Source: Tillus elongatus
Taxonomy: Eukaryota > Arthropoda > Insecta > Coleoptera > Cleridae
Direction: 5' to 3'
Assembly (NCBI GenBank): GCA_964006375.1
Contig: OZ023270.1
Location: 79,179,966 to 79,243,965 of the forward strand
DNA length: 64,000 nucleotides
This document shows positions 23,950-38,287 of this stretch, in pieces (the stretch's first letter is position 1; each line of letters opens with the position of its first letter). Under the pieces are notes generated by a model, which made no database searches, was not told where the DNA came from, and worked only from the letters and a program-made list of their open reading frames with translations. A program made the translations under genes and the position numbers.

Positions 23950-24960
23950 TATACACTGTGTTTATAAAGTGACGCATAAATTAATTAAAATTGAAAGTGA
24001 CCATTTTAAAGGAGAATTCGAAAACAGGTCGAGTTTATTTTCAAAAGCTAACTTTTTGATATAAAAATCCCATCGCTATCGTTATGCCTATTCAAGGCGT
24101 AGCTACCCTTTCGAAATTTTGAAAGTGAATGATGGCTAGTGTGATACATATTTTTAAATGCATCCAATTTCCTATTCAGGAACATCATATATTTTTTTGG
24201 GAATAAAATAAAGTAAGTAATAACATTTTTATTTTCAGTTACACCCGACACAAGTGAAGCCTAAAAAGCACTAAATAGTTCAGTCTTATCTAATCAAATG
24301 TTCGAAACGCCCGCCTTCTAGTGCCTGACAATATCCCAAACGGTCAGCAAATTCTTGTTTGACTCTATTTATAATATCTGGAGAAATGTTGGTACATTCA
24401 GTTCTAAGTCTTGTTTTTAATTCGTCGATAGTATCTGGTTTACTTTTTAATATCGCTTTCTTAAAATGACCCCAGAGAAAAAATCTAACCGAGTTAGGTC
24501 AGGTGATCTTGCTGGCCACTCGATTGCACCCTGCCTGCATATCCATCTGTTGGGCAGTTGTTGACCCAGATACTGTCGAACATTAACGTCATAATGCGCT
24601 AAGTATCTTGTTGATACCACAAGTTATGATTCAAGATACCAGCATTGTGTCCCTCAGGAAATAATTTCAATAACGTCGGAATCAGATATTGCTGTAAAAA
24701 TTGTAGATATCGTGGTCCATTTATAGTTCCATCAAAAAAGTAGGGACCAATAATCATACTCCTAATAATTCCTGCCCGTTTACCTTTTTGGATATTGTGT
24801 GTGTGATTCTGTCGCATCCATCTTAGATTTTTCCTTGCTTGACGGTCAATTTCTCCATGTATAGTACAGGCAATAGAGGAGCCCGTTACTCTTGTCCATA
24901 ATGCACTAAACTACAGGAGTAATTTTTTTTTGATAGATAGGTTCAGAATTACGTACTGAA
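23950..24960 (-). mobile_element. Mariner-like element C (partial)
   Basis: A terminal region at 23950-24130 (GTGACGCATAAATTAATTAAAATTG, GTAGCTACCCTTTCG) is followed by a - strand transposase remnant ending at 24286. The 5' part of the gene and the second end are missing. The upstream limit near 24960 is approximate. Confidence 0.7.
24286..24905 (-). pseudogene. Mariner-like transposase fragment, element C
   Basis: Reading on the - strand: EIDRQARKNLRWMRQN, GPYFFDGTINGPRYLQFL, LWYQQD (second catalytic Asp), then in another frame AHYDVNVRQYLGQQLPNRW, GAIEWPARSPDLTRLDFF (third Asp) and GGRFEHLIR with TAA at 24286-24288. A deletion right after QQD and a frameshift at FFLWGH break it. The first catalytic Asp is not present. 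The domain order and the ending resemble family A. Confidence 0.75.
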
Positions 24961-25319
24961 TGTAAAAACACAAAATCCTTACAAATTAGGAGAGCGGAAG
25001 TGGCGCCATTTTAGGAAAAACCGTTTCGACCTATATCTCCATAACCGTGCACTTTAGGCCAAAAATTGTAATGACCTTTATTGTTTGTTCAATAAATTTT
25101 TTTGTATCACTCACCGTTTACAACTTATACGACTATTAGCATTCATTTATTGACTTTTTTACCTATATCTTTGTTAATAATTGTTTAAAAAATAAAATTA
25201 TTATAACTTAACTTTTAAATCGACAAATTTCCTACAATTTTTGCTAAAAACTTTTTTCTGAAATCAATATTGTCAAAGTTATAACGCGTTAAATGTTGCA
25301 CTTTTCAATCGACAAATTT

Positions 25320-25786
25320 TTCTGGGAATTTTTTAGTAAAATGAAGGACAATGACGGTTGAAACTAAGACTTCAGGCTTTGTAAAACATTCTTCTTGAGA
25401 CATTTTCTTTCCATAGCTTATATTAGTTTCAGGTTCTTTGCGCAAATGTTGCCAATTTTGACATTTTAATTCGCTTCTTTGACGTTTTAAAAAAAAAAAC
25501 CAATTTATTTTTCTTTAAATGCCTATAACTTTTTTTGTCTTTGAAGCTACAGATCTAAATTTTGGTAGGTAATTTACCTATAATGACATAAAACCGTGTA
25601 CCAAATTTAGTTGCCCTTACTTTGTTATTTCCTAAGATATGATTTTTTTTAAAAAGAAAACACAAAATTTTAGGGGAAAACCTGGGCCGATTTTCTTGGC
25701 TAACGAACTTATCCAAGCCACTTACAAGAGGAAGGTATTAACCAAATTTAATTAAAATCGGCCCATTAGTTTTTGAGTTATCGGTG

Positions 25787-25872
<86 letters not shown>

Positions 25873-26385
25873 CATATAAAAATTGAAACTGACCCCGGAT
25901 ATGGGTTTTAGGGGTCCTAGTTCGCGCTCATTTGCAAAAATTTTTTCAAAATTCAAAAGTTTGGATCTCCCCATTAGTGAATTTTTTCTAAGAAAATTCA
26001 CTAAAAGCCACCAAACTTAACTAAACTGACAGCCAAAGCATCAGAGAAAGGGTATATTTGAAATGGATATTCTGTAAATATTTTAGTTAAATGAAGGGCA
26101 ATGACGGTTGAATCTGAAACTTAAGGGTTTGTAGAACAGTCTACTTGCAACATTTTCTTTTCACAAACGGTATTTGTTTTACATTCTTTGCCTAAACATT
26201 GCCAATTTTCACGTTTAATATTGCGAGTTTAACGTTTTGAGGAAAACTCCAAAATTTGTTGCTTTAACTGCCCATAACTTCTTTGTCTTTTAAGCTAGGG
26301 ACCTAAATTTTGGTAGAGAGTTAACTCTTTATAATACAAACACTCTTACCAAATTTAGTTGCCCTTACCTTGTTAGAAATTTATA
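25320..26385 (-). repeat. R1 copies, reverse (two joined pieces)
   Basis: 25320-26000 is a full inverse R1: distal ATGAAGGACAATGACGG, TTGACGTTTTAA, GGTAGGTAATTTACC, GTTATCGGTG, (TA)n 25788-25871, then CCCGGATATGGGTTTTAGG and ATTAGTGAATTTT. 26000-26385 repeats the distal R1 part (GCATCAGAGAAAGGG, ATGACGGTTGAATC) without a TA tract. Confidence 0.75.
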
Positions 26386-26394
26386 ATTTGCAGT

Positions 26395-26815
26395 GGAACG
26401 GCATAGGGTCCTTACGGTAGCAGGTCACCTCTAGTTTTTATTGACAGATATTTGAATGCAAACGTTATGCAGCCTGTTACACTGAAACACCTACGAGGGT
26501 TAATTCAACTTTTTTACAACAGGACAACGCAAGTTCTGATACAGCAAGGGTTGCTACATGCTTGTTACAAAAAATAACGTGACCCTGATTCCTTGGCTTT
26601 TTCGCTCTACAGACTTCTCACCAATCGAACATGTGTGGGATATGATTGTCAATTGACTGGGTAATGTACGCCCAACCACCAAATAACCAGAGTGACCTTC
26701 GTCACCGAATACAAGAAGGCTTGGATAACATTCCTCAGGATATCATAAATTATTTAAATTCAAAAAGGCCTTAAGAAGTTATCGAATGCATAAGAAACCG
26801 CTGCGGACCCACTAA
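26395..26815 (+). pseudogene. Tc1-like transposase fragment
   Basis: Frame-shifting pieces give LQQDNASSDTARVATCLL (second catalytic Asp in QDNA), TLIPWLFRSTDFSPIEHVWDM with the catalytic Glu in PIEH, NVRPTTK, RHRIQEGLDNIPQDIIN and a tail near VIECIRNRCGPTH. The SPxFSPIEHVWD block and Glu at the third position are typical of Tc1 (DD34E), unlike the Asp type of families A-C. Stops and frameshifts are frequent. The N-terminal half is missing. Confidence 0.8.
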
Positions 26816-26850
26816 TTTTTAAATAAATAGCGAGTAATGTATTTAAATCC

Positions 26851-27210
26851 TCGTCGTGGTATTAGCCAGGGGAGTAGTTGTGTTTGCCTGCTGGTTTTCT
26901 TCTCACAGCTTCTTTCCTGCTGTGCTGTGTGTACGTAGAAGCTGATATGGAAGCCTAGAACCGTAACAAAAGCAGAGTTTGCTCTTCGCGCTATTCTGCA
27001 CTGCATTAGATGGCAATGCCGGCCTCGAGGCCGACTTGTTGGAGTGCAGGTGTGGCATAGTGAAGAGTCAAAAGAAGGACGAAACCGGTTTGTGTCTCCT
27101 GCTCTTCTACTTTACATCTTGCCGCAAGTCACGACAGGACTGAAGTGATGGTGGCTGCCCGTTGTGGTATTAGCCAGGGAGTAGTTGTTTTTGCTCGTTA
27201 GTTTTTTCCG
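26851..27210. repeat. Pair of ~50-bp direct repeats 308 bp apart
   Basis: GTGGTATTAGCCAGG begins at 26856 and again at 27164, followed each time by GAGTAGTTGT and a TTTT-rich stretch. The GC-richer spacer holds a perfect GGCCTCGAGGCC palindrome. This could be a tandem unit of about 308 bp or two ends of a small element; I do not recognise it. Confidence 0.5.
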
Positions 27211-27220
27211 ACACACACAC

Positions 27221-27224
<4 letters not shown>

Positions 27225-27291
<67 letters not shown>
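27225..27291. repeat. (CA)n(TA)n tract
   Basis: Short CACACACA then about 33 TA units. Confidence 0.85.
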
Positions 27292-27294
<3 letters not shown>

Positions 27295-27384
27295 TGATTT
27301 ACGTAGGCCGTGCACTAAAATTTTTCAGCTTTCAGTTGGATTAGAAACTTGAAATTTGGCGTGCTGCCACAATCAGTCATATCC

Positions 27385-27575
27385 GTTCTACTTTAAATAC
27401 TTTCAGTCCTCCAGCTATACAGAGTTTGTCAAAAGTCGATACCAACTTAACTACTTATTTTAAATATAAACCTCCATTTTTTTTCACAAGGTTCTATTGA
27501 CCTTCTAATTATAAGTTTAGACTACTTAAGTTATATGAACGTATCTATTACAGTTTTTGATATATGTTAATTTTT
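27385..27575 (+). repeat. R8 arm 1 (inverted partner at 29315-29500)
   Basis: TTTCAGTCCTCCAGCTATACAG, AAAAGTCGATACCAACTT, CCTTCTAATTATAAGTTTA and TTACAGTTTTTGATATATG occur in this order. The inverse set lies at 29315-29500. It looks like one end of a mariner-type element about 2.1 kb long with no transposase left. Confidence 0.55.
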
Positions 27576-27892
27576 CTTAAAAAAATTACCGGCGTAGTAG
27601 TTTACGAACAAAATTGTATCTCACGGTTTACGATCGGGAAACCAAATTTTTGGAGCAGTTAGCTGGATATGCAGGCTAACTTCTGATGCCCCATTGATGG
27701 CCCCATTTTGTGCCATACGGGCGCAGGCGATTTTCAAATGTCGTATTAAAAATTGTTAAATGCCCAATTTTTTTAAATGGCACTTACTATTCTTCTCGAC
27801 ACAGTTCGAAATAAAATTCAATTTTATTGTGAGTCACTTAATTATTTTCTATTCCTAACTTTCACTCATACTGAGTTATTTAAGAAAAACTC

Positions 27893-28443
<551 letters not shown>

Positions 28444-28784
28444 AAGAATTATAGCAAAGAAACTACTTTATTCAAGAAATACTAACGTATTCACATTTAT
28501 GCAAAATTAAAATAAGAATAACTTTTATTTGTTGAGAAACCAGTTAAAATAAGTATAATTTATTCAATATTCGTAACTAACTCTTCTAAATCTTCAAATA
28601 TATACCCTCTTTTTGTGTCAATAAGCTTATTCAGTTTTTGAAAAATTAGATGGTTGAGTACAATTGACTTATCATAAGTCGTTGGTGATACAAATTATCT
28701 TTTTTTTTTTATCAAACACGCCTTATGTTATTGCATTTTTGCATTTTCCATCGAAATATAATGCATGTTTGTAAGAAAAGAAAT

Positions 28785-29066
28785 TCTGGATGCAGCAAGT
28801 GCGTTATGGTAGCGAATTTTGATCAAATGCTTCATATTTGAATTTGCCAATTTGCTATTAACCTATAAGGTTGACCAAGAAACGAGTTTTTTTGTACATT
28901 TTCACACAATAAAGTTATTTTTATCAAACATGGCACATTGTTTTTACTATATAGGTTATATTGGTAACCAAAATTTATGCCTGCTTACTTAAAAAGAAAA
29001 CACACATATTTCAATAACAACATTTTTATGAAAATTCACTACCATAACGCACTTGCTGCGTCCAGA
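28785..29066. mobile_element. R2 MITE
   Basis: TCTGGATGCAGCAAGTGCG to GCACTTGCTGCGTCCAGA. Upstream 28700-28784 is the usual R1-R2 junction (CACGCCTTATGTTATTGC, TTCCATCGAAATATAATGC). Confidence 0.75.
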
Positions 29067-29314
29067 GTTTTTATATCTCAAACACCAATATAAAGTTATC
29101 GACCAATAATTATGTCTGGTTTTAAGTATCAAGTGGTCAAAGGTTTTAGCGCCAATTGAAACAAGGGAATAACGAACATATTGTATGAGATACATCTATA
29201 GTACACTAGTCAAACTACCAGCGTAATCCATGTCCTACTTAATCGAATATTATTGCTTGAGGGTTGTAGAATTTCTTTTTTCTAATTTATAGTCAAAGAT
29301 AGGTACCCGGTCAA

Positions 29315-29500
29315 AATTATGTCACTTTACGGTACTTATGTCAAAAACTGTAACAGATAAGTTCACATAATTTAGGAAGTATAAACCCAGAATTAGAAGA
29401 CCAACCGATCTTGGTAAATAAATGTAGGTTTCTATTTAAAAATAGGAAAGTTGGTACCGACTTTTGGTGCACCTGTATAGCGGGAGGACTAAAAATATTT
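29315..29500 (-). repeat. R8 arm 2
   Basis: Inverse of 27385-27575: AAAAACTGTAACAG, TTAGAAGACCAACC, AAGTTGGTACCGACTTTTGG, CCTGTATAGCGGGAGGAC. Confidence 0.55.
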
Positions 29501-29517
29501 TAGGTATATTATAGGTA

Positions 29518-29627
<110 letters not shown>

Positions 29628-29630
29628 AAC

Positions 29631-31185
<1,555 letters not shown>

Positions 31186-32005
31186 TAACGTCAATTTACG
31201 TTTGCACATCTGTGAAGCCAGAGGGAAACTTCCATGTCTGTATTTAGTGCAAAAATGCTGAACGTGGTAAAACCGAAATAATTTCAGATTATCACCGTGT
31301 AAAATGTTTGAATAGGAATTATCGCTCCCTATCCCAAACTTAAAAAATGTATTATAAATTTCCTCATTAACCCTAATCAATTACGCAATGTCACAGTTAT
31401 AATTTCCATTATTCTTTTTCACAATCCAGTTCAATTCCTTAGATAAATAGTATATACATAGTGTATTTTTATTACTACAATAAATAACATCCATCAGTTC
31501 TCGAGAAATTCTCTTAGAAAGGACAAGTAAAATTACTAAATAATAAAGACATCTATCTATTGTGCATGCTGGGAAGAAAAGGCAAGATACAGTAGGACAG
31601 AAATGTTGACAAGCCCTGTTGATATATTGCCCCACAATAAAACTATAGACTATCCTGTCCGCTTTTGGCCACTAGTGAGACCCATTTGAAAAGATAAAAG
31701 TCTTTATTTGGGCTAAATGCTACGAAATATATTATAATACAATACCACTTACTGCTTACTTAGAATTTTATCTCAGAATGCAAAACATAGGGTGTTATTA
31801 TTAGGCAGCAACTGGGGACCATTTATACTGTTGCTGATGACGTTGGAATGAAAACACCTTGAAGTCAGATATACACATAATAAATTTACACGGAACGTCC
31901 ACAGAAACCACTTGCATAAATTATATTATAATATTTTTTTAGCGAGAAGAATGGAAAGGCACTTGCATTTTCTGAGATAATCATTATTGAAAAAAACTAT
32001 GTGAA
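31186..32005. other. No gene recognised
   Basis: Not obviously repetitive. Two 70-84 codon frames on the - strand show no family features. TGCTGATGACGTTGGAATGAAAAC near 31833 is a weak, broken hammerhead-like match. Confidence 0.3.
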
Positions 32006-32077
32006 AACTGGAACCTGTGATGAGCACTGATAAGTACACTTGGATAACTCAAATCACAACACATATTTTAACAAAGA

Positions 32078-32118
32078 CCTTACGATCGTTTCACTGACCA
32101 CGTCAGCATCATCAGAGG
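32078..32118 (-). ncRNA. Hammerhead-like RNA candidate (R3 copy, - strand)
   Basis: On the - strand: CCT, CTGATGA (32115-32109), extra T, stem II GCTGAC/GTCAGT, GAAA (32092-32089), loopless stem III ACGATCGT, A as cleavage base, then AGG pairing with CCT. Relative to 8165-8205 stem II changes A-T to G-C on both sides, a compensatory pair. Confidence 0.45.
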
Positions 32119-32230
32119 ATGAAAAATTCTCAGAATTCTGAGAAGTTTTCATCCTCTGATGATAAGGTTTTACTGACCACATCAGCATCATCGGGGGATA
32201 AAAATTCTCAGAATTCTGAGAATTTTTCTT

Positions 32231-32271
32231 CCTCTGATGATGCTAACGTGGTCTGTGAAACGATCGTAAGG
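32231..32271 (+). ncRNA. Hammerhead-like RNA candidate (R3 copy, + strand, weaker)
   Basis: CCT/AGG stem I, CTGATGA at 32234-32240, extra T, GAAA at 32257-32260 and ACGATCGT stem III are kept, but stem II GCTAAC/GTCTGT has two mismatches. Confidence 0.3.
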
Positions 32272-32765
32272 TCTGTTTTAAAATATGTGTTGTGGTGATT
32301 TTGGTTCTTCTACTTATGAAAAAAAAAACTGTTCTCACAAAAGTTTTCAATACATTTTAGTGAATGTTTATTAAAAAAATCACTAATAGAGAGGTATCGA
32401 TGGTGAGACAAACTGGCGATATTCACTTTTTCCTAATGTAAACAACTTTGTTGCTATGGCAACTACATTTTTGTTTAATCGCAAGGTCTGATTTTTTTGC
32501 ATTCTCGGCGAGAAATGTCTCTTTCTTGTTAGGATACTATAAAGCTTTAATCTGTTTCCATAAGACAAAAATTGAGAAGAAAATAGCTTTCTTAAAAAGC
32601 ACCTTTTTCGATTGAACTCCATTATTTCATTTGTTATCAAGTTACCCACTGAATAAATGTGATACCTAGTATTTGTAGTTGTCAATTACAAACATTGTTT
32701 GTTCTTAGTTATCTACAGTTTGTAATACTTTAGAGAGCTTTACATCAGAAAATTGAGAAGTTTTA

Positions 32766-33118
32766 CAATTTAATGATGATAAAGCTCGCTGGTTCAGTGA
32801 TAAGGACTGGTACCTCTGAACCGAGTTAGATTCCCAAGGTTTCCTCTTCACCTTTTCAGTAGATATTGTACAATTAACATCAACCGAGGGTGTGGCATTG
32901 TACTTATTTGAGTAAGTTGAATGTGTACACGTTCTACCCGTCAGAGGGGGCGTAAAGCCGCTGCTCCCGTCATGTTGGGCACGTTAATGGTCTCTACCCC
33001 CCTATACAGAAAGGCAAGGGTTCGGAAAATATTCCAGGATTGTGAGGTGAAACTGCTCCCTGATGTCGGTGATTGGCCATAGTCGCGGAAATAGACCGGA
33101 ATTATCTTTAATTACGAT
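32766..33118 (+). mobile_element. tRNA-derived SINE, family a (copy 2)
   Basis: tRNA-like head with A-box-like CTGGTTCAGTGAT and B-box-like GAGTTAGATTCCC, then the family body: CACCTTTTCAGTAGATA, AGTTGAATGTGTACACG, GGGCGTAAAGCCGCTGC and GGCCATAGTCGCGG. It aligns end to end with the inverse of 2053-2405. Confidence 0.7.
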
Positions 33119-33170
33119 AAATCTCTACTATACCATAATGCCTTTTTAACTGCTATTCTTTCCTATCAAC

Positions 33171-33171
<1 letters not shown>

Positions 33172-33242
<71 letters not shown>
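33172..33242. repeat. (TA)n tract
   Basis: About 35 TA units downstream of the SINE and 44 bp before the next R2. Confidence 0.85.
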
Positions 33243-33246
<4 letters not shown>

Positions 33247-33285
33247 GCATATTTAATGGTCCATAGGTATATACCTATAAAAAAG

Positions 33286-34440
<1,155 letters not shown>

Positions 34441-35096
34441 TAGAATCCAGTTAACGATACACGAAATTACAGTAATTATATAGTACCTGTATTATTTCTC
34501 CCAGAAGAAATCTAAATACCTATACCCATTTACAAACCATAATACTTTATAGTTTTTATTGCTTACCATTGTAATATTTCAACTATAACACCTCCCAACA
34601 AAAAGACAAAGAGAAAGAAACAGCCTGGCTAGGCATCCTTTTTCATTACACTGTAGCATATGGAAGATCCACGTGGGCGTCGCCCACTGATCGCGATAGG
34701 CGGTGCCAACCATCGTCTATGCAACGACAGGACGAGTCATAATATTATGGACTTAGTCACGTTCTTCAAGTTGGCTGATGTGGAGTGCATCTTATCCGAT
34801 TATATGCGCGCGATTGCCTTTTATTTTGTGTGTACAGGACACCTGACTACTTGATATTGTTGTCCGACGGTCTGACTGCAGTTTACTTTCAGAGACTTAT
34901 ACCTGTCTCCTTATTTATCCGTTTCTCCTTTAAGGAGTAGATATTATCAAAGCAGCCGACGGTAGCAGTAAAATGTTTTGAATAACGGTAATCTAATCGC
35001 TTCTGAAGTGCTCGGGGGTTGCTCACAAGGACTTAAAAACAGTTTGACTTTTACCTTCAAGGAAGCTATTTCCGGTCTTCTATGTTTATTGACTGT
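34441..35096 (+). other. Upstream flank of the Pax gene, no gene recognised
   Basis: This stretch is not recognisably repetitive and lies between the last R1 copy and the candidate start site. A 64-codon frame at 34660-34854 (starting MEDPRGRRPL) shows no family resemblance and is probably chance. It is a plausible place for proximal regulatory DNA. Confidence 0.4.
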
Positions 35097-35132
35097 TCAT
35101 AAATATTAGTGTAATTGTTTTCGGCGGACTTG
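35097..35132 (+). promoter_or_regulatory. Candidate TATA-less core promoter (Inr plus DPE-like)
   Basis: TTCATA at 35096-35101 resembles an insect initiator with A35099 as +1. GGACTTG begins at 35126, exactly +28, where a downstream promoter element would sit; it matches the DPE consensus except at one position. No TATA box stands about 30 bp upstream. This would give a 121-nt 5' leader. Short motifs like these arise by chance, so this is only a candidate. Confidence 0.3.
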
Positions 35133-35211
35133 TTCAATGAATTTTTGATGTTTGTATGTGAACAACCATCAAGATTTTAGTGCTGTGTTAAAATAGACAT
35201 TTTGGACTTCG

Positions 35212-35223
35212 ATGCCGAAATGA
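35212..35223 (+). promoter_or_regulatory. Upstream ORF (Met-Pro-Lys-stop) overlapping the Pax start codon
   Basis: ATG CCG AAA TGA lies just before the Pax start. Its TGA (35221-35223) overlaps the main ATG (35220-35222) as ATGA. A scanning ribosome would meet this AUG first, so the main frame would be reached by leaky scanning or reinitiation. The sequence is certain; use as a translational control is inferred. Confidence 0.5.
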
Positions 35224-35283
35224 CTGTTACTGGGAATTTCGGAATTATGCATAGGCCCTGTTTTTCTGGATATCCGTTTCAAG
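35220..35283 (+). CDS. prd: Pax3/7-class (paired-like) gene, coding exon 1
   Basis: This is the first coding exon of a Pax3/7 transcription factor (nuclear, DNA-binding, segmentation/neural patterning in insects). It encodes 21 residues plus one base of a split Gly codon: it starts MTVT, has MHRP at residues 10-13 and ends GYPFQ. A GTAAGAG donor follows at 35284. Joined to 61932 it reads GYPFQ-G-QGRVNQ with no frame break, which is how paired domains begin in this class. The ATG at 35220 is the first in-frame Met after an in-frame TAG at 35178. From memory, Drosophila Paired also starts MTVT with MHRP shortly after, while GYPFQGQGRV is typical of gooseberry proteins, so the exact paralogue (prd, gsb, gsb-n or pairberry) is inferred. 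The exon is in a transposon-poor island. Confidence 0.88.
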
Positions 35284-35289
35284 GTAAGA

Positions 35290-36140
35290 GATATAAATAA
35301 ACAAATTGGCAACTTAACCTAACATTTTAAAATCTGTGTGTTGTTAGTTAACCAATTTTTCTAGTAGACCTATCTAACTAATAATAAAATAACACGATTA
35401 ACTTTCAACTTAGTGAAACTGAAACTCACATCTAGGTTCAGTTTCAATTTGTTTTATACTTAAATATGTAAATAGGTACAGTGTGACCAAGATACGGGTG
35501 CATATTGCATATAGGTACCTACCATTGGGATCTTGAGAACTGTAAAAGATATAGGACACTTTTAATTATAAAAAAGGCGTGTGAATCAGCGGCTAGGGCA
35601 ATAGCGAGAACGGATCTCTAATATCTTTTTTTTGTTTCCGAGTTCTGAAAAACCGAATTTTCCGAAAATCATTTTTATTCCTTAAACTCCTTTGGTTATT
35701 TTCACGGATAGGAAAAAACTAAAAACACATTTCCATTGTGACTTTTGCTGTTTTATATCATTGATCATACGTTTAAAATACAAGGTTTTGTTTCCTAGCA
35801 ATCATCAACCTTAATTTTTTTTAACCGGCTAAGTAGGCTATGACCCTTATACAGTATGCGCATAAAGTATGGAATTGGGTATATAATTTAAAAGCGAAAT
35901 AATTTTTTGGTGGGAAAAATCTTTGAACACGTCGATTTTATTCGATAAAAATACACATTATTGCATGAAAGTCGATTTTCCACTGCCATTTGTTTACGAG
36001 GCCCTTAAGTCAGGCCATAAAATAGGTATGGAATGATTAAGTAAAAGCGAAATAAATTTTCTTTGAGCAATATCTTCGAACACAGATTTTATTTGGTAAA
36101 ATTACAAATTTTTGTTGTTGCATGAAAGTTCATTTTCTTT
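35290..36140. other. Start of intron 1: unique DNA, then a degenerate 2-copy tandem repeat
   Basis: No repeat family is recognised up to about 35857. From 35858 to 36140 two imperfect tandem units occur, each with an AAGTATGG or AGGTATGG motif, AAAAGCGAAATAA and TTGCATGAAAGT. The unit resembles the end region of a mariner-type MITE. Confidence 0.4.
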
Positions 36141-36149
36141 TTAGTGGGT

Positions 36150-36690
<541 letters not shown>

Positions 36691-36769
36691 TACCTCAATT
36701 TTCTATAAACTTTGAAAGTTGAATTTTGGTATGTAGTAAGGTCTTTCACAAGCCAACGTATCTACCAAA

Positions 36770-37195
<426 letters not shown>

Positions 37196-37860
37196 AAAAA
37201 GGTATAGGCATTTAAAGAAAAAAAATTAGGGTGTCACTGATAACCGAAGAAATAAGTACTTTGAAAATTTTAGTTTTTCTTCTTAAAACGTCAAACTCGC
37301 GATTGAAAACGTCAATATTGTCAACATTTAGTCAAAGAACCTGAAATAATACGGGTTATGTAGAGAAAATGTCTCAACCAACGTGTTTTACAAAGTTTCA
37401 GCTTCAACCGACATTGTCCTTTAATTTATTAAAACATTTGCAGAAAAATCATTTCAAATAGATCCTTTCTCTGATACTTTTGTAGTAGTTTTAGTTATAG
37501 AGTGTATGGTTTGATAGTCTGTAATTTTTAACCAATTTTCGTAGAAAAATTTGCTGTTGATGAGACCGCAAGTTTAGAATTGTGAGAAGATTGCTTCAAG
37601 TAAGTGAGCGCGAACTTGCATCCCTAGAACATATACAGGGTGACGTATTTCTACGGTAAAGCTCAATATATCTGTTATTATACAAAATACGAGAAAAAAA
37701 TTATATGGGTGTCTTGAGCTGTATCTTATAAAATTATTTTAATAATCACAAGAGCCCATAAGTCGTCGGTGTACAAATTTTCTCCCTTTTTCTTGCAAGT
37801 TCTTCTTTCTAAGTAAATACTTTAAACAACATCTGCTAACCATATTAAAAAAGTTGTAAT
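37196..37860 (+). repeat. Distal R1 segment with a MITE-like insert
   Basis: TTAAAACGTCAAACTCGCG, AATGTCTCAACCAACG and GATCCTTTCTCTGATAC are distal R1. TACAGGGTGACGTATTTC near 37634 and GGGTGTCTTGAGCTG follow, as in the R1-R2 junctions at 50870-51000. Confidence 0.6.
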
Positions 37861-37861
37861 A

Positions 37862-38284
37862 AGGCAAAAGATTGTCTAGATAGATAATTTTTGCGGGTGG
37901 TTAGTATGTGCTTCTTCCATCCAATGAGGGTTTACTCGGCCCCAATACCTGCAATTTTGACTGTTCACTGTGCCATGGAGAAAAACGTTGCTTCATCCGA
38001 AATAACTGTAGTGGCCACAAATGCAAAAATCCAAAGGATTCAAAGTTGAAGACAGGAGAGGTCAGTATTTAGGTCCTCCTCGCCCTATACAGAGATCGGG
38101 ATACACACGCCCAAATGCTGACGGGCGGCTATATTAAAATGTGTGTAGTTGAATCGGAACATCTTCAAGTAATTCAAGCGATTTTTTTCGTAAATGGCAA
38201 TTGTCTTAATGGTTAAAAGTGGAGTCCAATTAAAAAATCTCCAACGATTGAAATCCATACATTGATATAGAAATGATATTGGTG
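37862..38284 (-). pseudogene. Rearranged mariner-like transposase fragment
   Basis: On the - strand a C-terminal-type block (GRGGP..., STLNPLDFCICGH, like SPDLNPLDFxxWGH) precedes an N-terminal-type block with the first catalytic Asp (SDEATFF) and LHGTVNSQNCRYWGRVN, NPHWMEEAHT. The order is the reverse of a normal gene, so two pieces have been joined. Several frameshifts. Confidence 0.6.
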
Positions 38285-38287
38285 TTG

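Larger units (their letters stand above)
32006..32312. repeat. R3 unit with nested palindromes
   Basis: GATGAGCACTGATAAGTACAC, then inverse and direct copies of TCATCCTCTGATGATGC alternate, each separated by AATTCTCAGAATTCTGAGAA. It matches the arms of 7894-8251 but is diverged. Confidence 0.8.

Noticed and set aside
31833..31860. CTGATGACG followed by GAAAAC
   Set aside because: No stem II or stem III pairing can be drawn.
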